A stretch of DNA of 5,802 nucleotides from an uncultured Clostridia bacterium (GTDB lineage: Bacteria > Bacillota > Clostridia > Oscillospirales > Acutalibacteraceae): assembly GCA_947565265.1 (NCBI GenBank), contig CANOFK010000088.1:1-5802 (forward strand). The letters are read 5' to 3'. Both the position numbers and the translations under genes were made by a program. The notes beneath the pieces were generated by a model, which worked only from the letters and a program-made list of their open reading frames with translations, did no database searches and had not been told where the DNA came from. Numbering within the stretch: position 1 is the stretch's first letter; each line of letters starts with the position of its first letter. Positions 1 through 4,950 of the stretch are shown here, in pieces.

Positions 1-105
1 CTGGTGCGCAAGGTGGCCCCGCTGGGGGACCCTATGGAGCTGTGTGTGCGCGGGTATGCGCTTTCGGTGCGCAAGGCGGATGCAGAGATGATTGAAATTG
101 CGTAG
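1..105 (+). CDS. feoA: FeoA C-terminal part (ferrous iron transport accessory protein), 5' end outside window
   Basis: An open frame enters at base 1 and ends at TAG 103-105, giving 34 residues. They contain APLGDPMEL followed by VRGYALSVRKADA, the usual end of the FeoA SH3-like fold, in which a GDP-like turn precedes a conserved RGY/LSLRK strand. FeoA is a small cytoplasmic protein of about 75 residues, so roughly half is missing upstream. By family knowledge it supports Fe(II) import by FeoB. It lies 57 bases ahead of feoB on the same strand, as in most feo operons. The match is short but specific. A free-standing SH3-like domain of another protein is the only real alternative, and the neighbouring feoB makes that unlikely. 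Confidence 0.88.
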   Translation: MVRKVAPLGDPMELCVRGYALSVRKADAEMIEIA

Positions 106-127
106 GCGGCTATCGTCCTACAAAAAA

Positions 128-147
128 GTTAGCTAAAACTAATTAAC
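128..147 (+). promoter_or_regulatory. Possible metalloregulator half-sites in the feoA-feoB spacer
   Basis: The AT-rich spacer holds TTAG (129-132), six bases, then CTAA (139-142), flanked by GTTA (128-131) and TAAC (144-147). The arms form imperfect inverted repeats. TTAG...CTAA half-sites resemble those of DtxR/MntR-family iron or manganese repressors. However, such sites normally lie ahead of feoA rather than between feoA and feoB, and an AT-rich spacer can produce this by chance. I see no good -35/-10 pair here. The feoB ribosome binding site begins immediately downstream at 148. Confidence 0.2.
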
Positions 148-162
148 AGGAGGCAATGGTAC

Positions 163-2577
163 ATGGACATCAAGATTGCGCTGGCTGGGAACCCGAACTG
201 TGGCAAGACAACGCTGTTTAACGCGCTGACAGGGGCCAGCCAGTATGTGGGCAACTGGCCAGGGGTGACGGTAGAGAAGAAAGAAGGCCGGCTGAAGGGG
301 GACCGGGCGGTGGTGATACAGGACCTGCCGGGCATCTACTCCCTTTCGCCCTATACGCTGGAGGAAGTGGTGGCCCGCAGCTACCTGGTCAACGAGCGGC
401 CGGACGCTATACTGAATATTGTGGACGGGACCAACATAGAACGGAACCTGTTCCTGACAACCCAGTTGATTGAACTGGGCTTGCCGGTGGTGGTGGCGGT
501 GAACATGATGGACCTGGTGCGCCGGAACGGGGACAGCATCGACGTGAAAAAGCTGGGGGAGGCCCTGGGCTGCCAAGTGGTGGAAATGAGCGCACTGAAA
601 GGGGAGGGCGGCCTGGAGGCAGCCCAAAAGGCAGCCGGGCTGGCCAGGGAAAACCCGGCGGGTGGGCCGCCCACTGTGTTTACCGGCAGCGTGGAGCAGG
701 CCATTGCCCAAATAGAGGCGGCTATCTCCCCAAAAGTTAGCCGGAACTACCTGCGCTGGTATGCCATTAAGGTGTTTGAGCGGGACGAAAAAGTGCTGGA
801 AGAATTGGCGTTGGACAGCCGGTTGCGGGAGCAACTGGAAGGGTATATTGCCGGGTGCGAGCAGGAGTGGGAGGATGATGCGGAAAGCATCATCACCAAC
901 CAGCGTTACAGCTATATCAGCGGCGTAGTGGGCCGGTCGGTGAAGAAAAAGGCAGCCCGTCACAGCCTGTCGGTTTCGGATAAAATCGACCGGGTCGTTA
1001 CCAACCGTGTGCTGGCGCTGCCGATTTTTGTGGCGGTGATGTTCCTGACCTATGCCATTGCGATGGGGGGCTGGGGGATCTCGGTGGGGACCATGGCCAC
1101 GGATTGGGCCAATGACGGCCTGTTTGGGGAGGGCTGGTTCCTTTGGGGCGGCGGTGAAGCCTGGGAGGAGGCAGCAGGGGCTTTTGCGGATGCGGCAACG
1201 GTGATAGAGGGCTTTGAGAGCGCCGCGGCCGAGGCGGGGATGACGCCCCAAGAGGCGGTATCGGCCGGGCTGGAAACCCCGGTATATTTCTATCAGGAGG
1301 AAACCGGGGAAACCCTGACCGAAACCGCCGGCCCGGCTGCGTATACCGCCGCTTTGGCTGTGGAGGAGCCTGACCCCCATGCCTATGGCCTGTGGGTGGA
1401 GGGCATTCCTACCCTGGTGGGGGCTTGGCTGGAGGAAATTGGTTGCGCGGATTGGTTGTGTGGGCTGATTTTGGATGGTATAATAGGGGGCGTGGGGTCT
1501 GTGCTGGGCTTTGTGCCCCAAATGCTGGTGCTGTTCCTGCTGCTGTCTGTGTTGGAGGACGTGGGCTATATGGCCCGGATCGCCTTTATTATGGACCGGG
1601 TGTTCCGCAAGTTCGGGCTTTCCGGCAAGAGTTTTATCCCCATGCTGGTGGGCACCGGCTGCGGTGTGCCGGGCATTTTGGCCTCCCGCACCATTGAGAG
1701 TGAGCGGGACCGCCGGATGACCATTATGACCACCTGCTTTGTGCCCTGCGGCGCGAAAATGCCCATTATCGCCCTGTTTGCGGGGGCGCTGTTCGGGGGC
1801 AGCACATGGGTGGCGGTTTCCGCATATTTTATGGGTGTGGCGGCCATTGTGATCTCCGGGGTTATACTGAAAAAGACCCGATGGTTTGCCGGGGACCCGG
1901 CCCCCTTTGTGATGGAGCTGCCCGCCTACCATGTGCCCACGGCAGGTAATGTGCTGCGGGCTACCTGGGAGCGGGGCTGGTCGTTTATCAAGCGGGCGGG
2001 TACGGTGATTTTGGCCTCCAGCGTGGCCCTGTGGTTTTTGCAAGGCTTTGGCTTTACGGACGGCGCCTTTGGGATGGTGGAGGACAACGAAGCCTCTTTG
2101 CTGGCAATGGTGGGCTCGGCCGTGGCGGTGGTTTTTGCCCCGCTGGGGTTTGGTACCTGGCAGGCCGCGGTGGCTACCCTGACGGGGTTGATCGCCAAGG
2201 AAGAGGTTGTGTCTACCCTGGGCGTGCTGCACGCCGGAAACCTCAGCGAGGAGATTGCCTTGGCATACACCCCTGTGGCGGCTTATAGCTTTATGATCTT
2301 TAACCTGCTGTGCGCCCCCTGCTTTGCGGCCATGGGCGCGATCAAACGGGAGATGAACAGTTGGAAATGGACCCTGGGGGCCATTGGCTATATGTGCGGG
2401 TTTGCCTATGTGGCGGCGTTTGTGGCGTACCAAATAGGCACGGCCTTTACGGCAGGGTTTGGCCTGGGGACTGGGGCCGCGCTGCTGGCGCTGGGGGCCG
2501 TGGCCTACCTGATGGCCCGCCGGAACAAGTATGAAGATCACCTGGCTGTGCGCGCGGTTGCCGCGGCGGAAAAATAA
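163..2577 (+). CDS. feoB: Ferrous iron transport protein B (FeoB), GTPase-linked Fe(II) permease
   Basis: This is the main Fe(II) importer, an inner-membrane protein with a cytoplasmic N-terminal G domain. G1 is GNPNCGKTT (residues 9-17), G2 lies in NWPGVTVE (T36), G3 is DLPG (54-57), G4 is NMMD (114-117) and G5 is SALKG (143-147). A helical GDI-like region follows to about 270. The first membrane segment is about 283-303. The two Gate-type motifs are GTGCGVPGILASRT (497-510, C500) and CFVPCGAKMPI (525-535, C525 and C529). The C-terminal part carries AKEEVVSTLG (678-687) and NLLCAPC (714-720) and ends in several helices. AGGAGG at 148-153, 9 bases before the ATG, fixes the start. At 804 aa it is longer than many FeoBs because of an acidic insertion at about 322-415, between the first and second membrane segments. 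All diagnostic residues are intact, so it is probably functional. Confidence 0.98.
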   Translation: MDIKIALAGNPNCGKTTLFNALTGASQYVGNWPGVTVEKKEGRLKGDRAVVIQDLPGIYSLSPYTLEEVVARSYLVNERPDAILNIVDGTNIERNLFLTTQLIELGLPVVVAVNMMDLVRRNGDSIDVKKLGEALGCQVVEMSALKGEGGLEAAQKAAGLARENPAGGPPTVFTGSVEQAIAQIEAAISPKVSRNYLRWYAIKVFERDEKVLEELALDSRLREQLEGYIAGCEQEWEDDAESIITNQRYSYISGVVGRSVKKKAARHSLSVSDKIDRVVTNRVLALPIFVAVMFLTYAIAMGGWGISVGTMATDWANDGLFGEGWFLWGGGEAWEEAAGAFADAATVIEGFESAAAEAGMTPQEAVSAGLETPVYFYQEETGETLTETAGPAAYTAALAVEEPDPHAYGLWVEGIPTLVGAWLEEIGCADWLCGLILDGIIGGVGSVLGFVPQMLVLFLLLSVLEDVGYMARIAFIMDRVFRKFGLSGKSFIPMLVGTGCGVPGILASRTIESERDRRMTIMTTCFVPCGAKMPIIALFAGALFGGSTWVAVSAYFMGVAAIVISGVILKKTRWFAGDPAPFVMELPAYHVPTAGNVLRATWERGWSFIKRAGTVILASSVALWFLQGFGFTDGAFGMVEDNEASLLAMVGSAVAVVFAPLGFGTWQAAVATLTGLIAKEEVVSTLGVLHAGNLSEEIALAYTPVAAYSFMIFNLLCAPCFAAMGAIKREMNSWKWTLGAIGYMCGFAYVAAFVAYQIGTAFTAGFGLGTGAALLALGAVAYLMARRNKYEDHLAVRAVAAAEK
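1126..1407 (+). other. Acidic, Lys/Arg-free extracytoplasmic insertion within FeoB
   Basis: Codons 322-415 of feoB encode a stretch absent from compact FeoBs such as the E. coli type, as I remember their alignment. It has 16 Glu and 2 Asp and no Lys or Arg. The N-terminal G domain is cytoplasmic and only one membrane segment precedes the stretch, so it should lie outside the membrane. It looks partly helical (about 332-370) and then rich in Gly, Thr and Pro. Base composition and codon use do not change, so it does not look like a recent insertion. I believe related gut Clostridia carry a similar segment, but I cannot check this. Confidence 0.6.
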
Positions 2578-2590
2578 GGAGGGATAGCCT

Positions 2591-2791
2591 GTGTTGTTGG
2601 CGACTGTGATCAACCTGCCGACGATTGTGATTGCGGTGGGGATTGGGGCGGTGGTTGCCGCCATTGTGGTGCGGGGCATCCGCAGGCGCAGGAGAGGGGA
2701 GGGGGGCTGTAGCTGTGGCTGCGGCCAATGCCCCCACAGCGCCCTGTGCCATGGGGGAGAGCCCAACAAAGGGGAGAAGGGGAACAAATAG
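2591..2791 (+). CDS. FeoB-associated Cys-rich membrane protein
   Basis: This 66-residue protein has one N-terminal membrane helix (about residues 6-27), an immediate basic stop-transfer run (RGIRRRRR, 28-35), and a tail with C40, C42, C44, C47 and C53 in a CxCxCxxC pattern. That layout, directly after feoB, is typical of the FeoB-associated Cys-rich membrane protein family. By the positive-inside rule the Cys tail should face the cytoplasm. A role in accepting or passing on Fe(II), or in sensing it, is inference; the family's function is not firmly settled. The start is GTG, preceded by AGGAGGG (2577-2583) at 7 bases. The first base of this ribosome binding site is the last base of the feoB stop codon, which suggests translational coupling. 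A terminator follows the stop by 3 bases. Confidence 0.85.
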   Translation: MLLATVINLPTIVIAVGIGAVVAAIVVRGIRRRRRGEGGCSCGCGQCPHSALCHGGEPNKGEKGNK

Positions 2792-2794
2792 CAG

Positions 2795-2825
2795 AAAGCC
2801 GTCCCGGTGGGGGCGGCTTTTTGTT
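2795..2825 (+). terminator. Intrinsic terminator of the feo operon
   Basis: AAAGCCGTCCC (2795-2805) pairs with GGGGCGGCTTT (2810-2820) across the 4-base loop GGTG. The stem has 11 pairs with one T-G wobble and runs into a T-rich tract ending about 2825. It starts 3 bases after the stop of the FeoB-associated gene, so it separates the iron operon from the biotin unit. Confidence 0.88.
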
Positions 2826-2869
2826 GTGGGGGCGTTTATGTAGCGGCAGGCGGCGTGGTGGGGCGGGAG

Positions 2870-2904
2870 ATTGTCACCTGGACTGGCAAAAGGAAGTTGA
2901 CAAT
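2870..2904 (+). promoter_or_regulatory. Candidate BirA operator upstream of birA
   Basis: ATTGTCA (2870-2876) and TGACAAT (2898-2904) are perfect inverted repeats. Read as two 9-base half-sites, TTGTCACCT (2871-2879) and AGTTGACAA (2895-2903), they are 15 bases apart. The Gram-positive BirA signal, as I remember it, is TTGTTAACC, 14-15 bases, then GGTTAACAA. The left half matches at 6 of 9 positions and the right at 7 of 9, with fitting spacing. The right half covers the -35 box of the birA promoter, so bound BirA would block RNA polymerase. The position upstream of birA-bioY supports the call. Confidence 0.6.
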
Positions 2905-2925
2905 GCCAAAAGCCTATGGTAGTAT
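2897..2925 (+). promoter_or_regulatory. Sigma-A-type promoter of birA-bioY
   Basis: A perfect -35 box TTGACA (2897-2902) is followed after 17 bases by TAGTAT (2920-2925), which matches TATAAT at four of six positions. Transcription would start near 2932, giving a leader of about 33 bases before the birA ATG. I saw no riboswitch-sized structure in that leader. Confidence 0.7.
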
Positions 2926-2964
2926 AGGGGCTGAAAGAGAAATCAACCAGGAAGGAGGCGCCCT

Positions 2965-3963
2965 ATGCAAGTTGCCGAGCAGGTTTTACAACTGTTGCAG
3001 GATAACCCCAACGCGGTTTCCGGCGAAGAAATGGCGGAACGGTTGCAGATCAGCCGGAATTCTGTTTGGAAAGCGGTGCAAAAGCTGCGGCAGGCAGGGT
3101 ATGAGATCGACGCCACCACCAACAAGGGCTACCGGCTGGTGTCAGAGAGCAATGTGCTTAGCCCGGAGAATGTCCGCCGCCACTTGGACAGCGGGGTGGC
3201 GGATGTGGCCATTGAGGTGCGGGAGTCGGTGAGTTCTACCAACACGGTGCTGAAAACCCTGGCCGAGCGGGGTGGCCGGGAAGGGATGGTGATCATTGCG
3301 GAACGGCAGGAAAAGGGCAAGGGCCGGCTGGGACGCAGTTTCCATTCGCCCAAAGGCACGGGCCTTTATATGAGCGTGCTGCTGCGGCCAAAGTTCCCGG
3401 CGGAGCAGGCATTGGCCATTACCACAGCGGCGGCTGTGGCTGTGGCCGGGGCCATTGACCGGGTTACCGGCGAGCGGAGCCAGATCAAGTGGGTGAACGA
3501 CATCTACCTGCATGGCAAAAAGGTCTGCGGCATTTTGACCGAGGCCGCCATTGATTTTGAAAACGGCAGCCTTAACTACGCCGTATTGGGCATGGGGGTG
3601 AACTTGCAGGAGCCGCCGGGCGGGTTTCCGGCCGAGTTGCAGGGGGTGGCAGGGGCTATTTTTGCCGAGCCGCCCCCAGCAGGGGCCAGGGCCCGCCTGG
3701 CAGGGGCAATACTTAACCGCTTTTTTGCCTATTACCGGGCGATGCCGCGGCAGGCCTATATGCGGGAATACCGGGAGCGCTCATTGCTTACGGGGATGGA
3801 GATCTGTTTCCAGCAAGGGGACTGCACCTGGGAGGGCACCGTGGCAGGTATTGACGACCAGGCCCATCTGCTGGTAAAACTGCCGGACGGCAGCACCAAG
3901 GTGTTTGGGGCCGGGGAAGTGTCTGTGGTAAAGGCGAGCTTGCAAAAAAATCTGCACAAATAG
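2965..3963 (+). CDS. birA: Bifunctional biotin operon repressor / biotin-[acetyl-CoA-carboxylase] ligase
   Basis: The protein makes biotinyl-AMP from biotin and ATP and transfers biotin to a lysine of carboxylase carrier proteins. In bifunctional BirA the holo form also represses biotin genes. Residues 1-60 are a winged helix-turn-helix (AERLQISRNSVWKAVQKLRQAGYEID at about 24-49). The catalytic core has SSTN (90-93), KGKGRLGR (117-124, the biotinyl-AMP binding loop, usually GRGRRGR), KWVNDIY (175-181), KVCGILTE (186-193) and GMGVNL (209-214). An SH3-like C-terminal domain spans about 275-323. The 332-residue length fits class II ligases. AAGGAGG (2952-2958), 6 bases before the ATG, sets the start. 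The DNA-binding domain and the dyad over its own promoter suggest autorepression. Confidence 0.97.
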   Translation: MQVAEQVLQLLQDNPNAVSGEEMAERLQISRNSVWKAVQKLRQAGYEIDATTNKGYRLVSESNVLSPENVRRHLDSGVADVAIEVRESVSSTNTVLKTLAERGGREGMVIIAERQEKGKGRLGRSFHSPKGTGLYMSVLLRPKFPAEQALAITTAAAVAVAGAIDRVTGERSQIKWVNDIYLHGKKVCGILTEAAIDFENGSLNYAVLGMGVNLQEPPGGFPAELQGVAGAIFAEPPPAGARARLAGAILNRFFAYYRAMPRQAYMREYRERSLLTGMEICFQQGDCTWEGTVAGIDDQAHLLVKLPDGSTKVFGAGEVSVVKASLQKNLHK

Positions 3964-3976
3964 AAAGGGGAAACCT

Positions 3977-4531
3977 ATGAAACTGGAATGGAAAAACAAT
4001 ATGCAGAAAATGGTGTGCACGGGGGTTTTAGCGGCGGTACTGGCGGTGCTGTCCCAGATCAGCATCCCCTTGCCCAGCGGCGTGCCGGTAACGTTGCAGA
4101 CCTTTGCCGTGGCCCTGTGCGGCTGTGTGCTGGGCCCTGCCATGGGGACGGCCGCGGTGGCGGTATACCTGGCCCTTGGGGCGGTGGGCGTACCGGTGCT
4201 GGCAGGGTTCAGCGGCGGGTTTGGCTCGTTTGTAGGCGTGACGGGCGGCTTTTTGTGGGGGTTTTTGCCCATGGCCCTGCTGTGTGGGCTGGGGGCGCAG
4301 GCTAAAAACAAGGTGGTGGCTGCCCTGTTGGGCATGGCGGGCCTTGCCGTCTGCCATATCTGCGGCGTTGTGCAGTTTGCGGCGGTCATGGACACGCCCT
4401 TTACCCAGGCGTTTTTCATCGCCTCGGCCCCGTATCTGGTCAAGGATGTGATCTCTGTGGTGCTGGCATATTTTGCGGCGGTTGGCATTGGGGCCAGCCT
4501 GAAACGGGCCGGGATAGGGGGCCTGGCATGA
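3977..4531 (+). CDS. bioY: Biotin ECF transporter substrate-binding membrane subunit BioY
   Basis: This 184-residue, very hydrophobic protein has the BioY pattern: TGVLAAVLAVLSQISIPLP near the N-terminus, VPVTLQTFAV (36-45), YLALGAVGVPVLAG (64-77), GGFGSFVGVTGGFLWGF (80-96) and YLVKDVISVVLA (153-164). About six membrane helices are expected. BioY captures biotin and works with an ECF module (EcfA ATPases and EcfT). None is encoded here, so it probably shares a common module elsewhere (inference). It starts 13 bases after the birA stop behind AAAGGGG (3964-3970). An in-frame ATG at 4001 is possible but has no comparable ribosome binding site. Its stop overlaps the next start as ATGA. Co-transcription with birA points to biotin salvage. 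Confidence 0.96.
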   Translation: MKLEWKNNMQKMVCTGVLAAVLAVLSQISIPLPSGVPVTLQTFAVALCGCVLGPAMGTAAVAVYLALGAVGVPVLAGFSGGFGSFVGVTGGFLWGFLPMALLCGLGAQAKNKVVAALLGMAGLAVCHICGVVQFAAVMDTPFTQAFFIASAPYLVKDVISVVLAYFAAVGIGASLKRAGIGGLA

Positions 4532-4950
4532 AACAGGTGCGGGGGCACCATCTCTTCTGTATGACGCTGTTCTCAGGGCATGGCTATGACGGCCGGTTTG
4601 CCGAGAATATGGGACGCTTGATTGGGGGATTCCAGGCCGGCGAAGAGTTACAACTGTGCGGGGGGCAGGACGCCATTTGCGGGGCTTGCCCCAACCGGGA
4701 AACGGACGGTGGCTGCGCGTTGGGTACGGAGGATGTGCAGCGCAGGGACACAGTGGCCCAAAAGGTGTTGGGGGTAGGGCCGGGGCAGGTTTTAAGCTGG
4801 GATGACGCCATGGAAAAACTGCGCACCCTGACAGGGCCCCAGTTCCAGGCGGTATGTGGGGGTTGCCGTTGGGCGGCCGAAGGATTATGCAGTTTTGAAC
4901 TACTGTGCAAACGGGCTGGAAAGGGGCAGGTTAAGCCGGAAGATACTTAG
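4528..4950 (+). CDS. DUF1284 family Cys-rich protein, probable metal or Fe-S binder
   Basis: This 140-residue soluble protein opens with RGHHLFCMTLFSGHGYD (5-21) and has the DUF1284 pattern: an N-terminal HH..C, then QDAICGACP (47-55), a further C63, and a C-terminal CGGCRWAAEGLC (110-121). It has nine cysteines: 11, 44, 51, 54, 63, 110, 113, 121 and 127. The two CxxC pairs, each with a following Cys about 8-9 residues on, could hold an Fe-S cluster or zinc; this is inference and no function is established to my knowledge. Its ATG overlaps the bioY stop by 4 bases, with AGGGGG (4516-4521) inside bioY as ribosome binding site, so it is probably translationally coupled. Its 3' end overlaps the convergent gene by 20 bases. 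A role in biotin supply is suggested only by position. Confidence 0.85.
   Translation: MKQVRGHHLFCMTLFSGHGYDGRFAENMGRLIGGFQAGEELQLCGGQDAICGACPNRETDGGCALGTEDVQRRDTVAQKVLGVGPGQVLSWDDAMEKLRTLTGPQFQAVCGGCRWAAEGLCSFELLCKRAGKGQVKPEDT

Noticed and set aside
156..158. ATG just upstream of the feoB start
   Set aside because: It is out of frame with feoB and only 2 bases from the AGGAGG, while the ATG at 163 is well spaced and begins the conserved MDIKIALAGNPNCGKTT.
139..2787. 882-residue open frame on the - strand opposite feoB and the gene after it
   Set aside because: It mirrors the GC-rich codon pattern of feoB. Its translation is rich in His, Pro, Arg and Gln with no domain-like pattern, and the + strand frame is unmistakably FeoB.
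2932..2964. Possible riboswitch or leader attenuator before birA
   Set aside because: The predicted leader is only about 33 bases, too short for a known riboswitch, and I saw no hairpin with a T-tract in it.
2807..3232. 141-residue + strand frame spanning the terminator and the birA promoter
   Set aside because: It runs through a terminator, a promoter and the start of birA in another frame, has no recognisable domain and is explained as a shadow.
3781..4551. 256-residue - strand frame opposite the end of birA and bioY
   Set aside because: It overlaps two clearly real + strand genes completely and has low-complexity Pro/Ala/Thr content. No ribosome binding site was identified for it.
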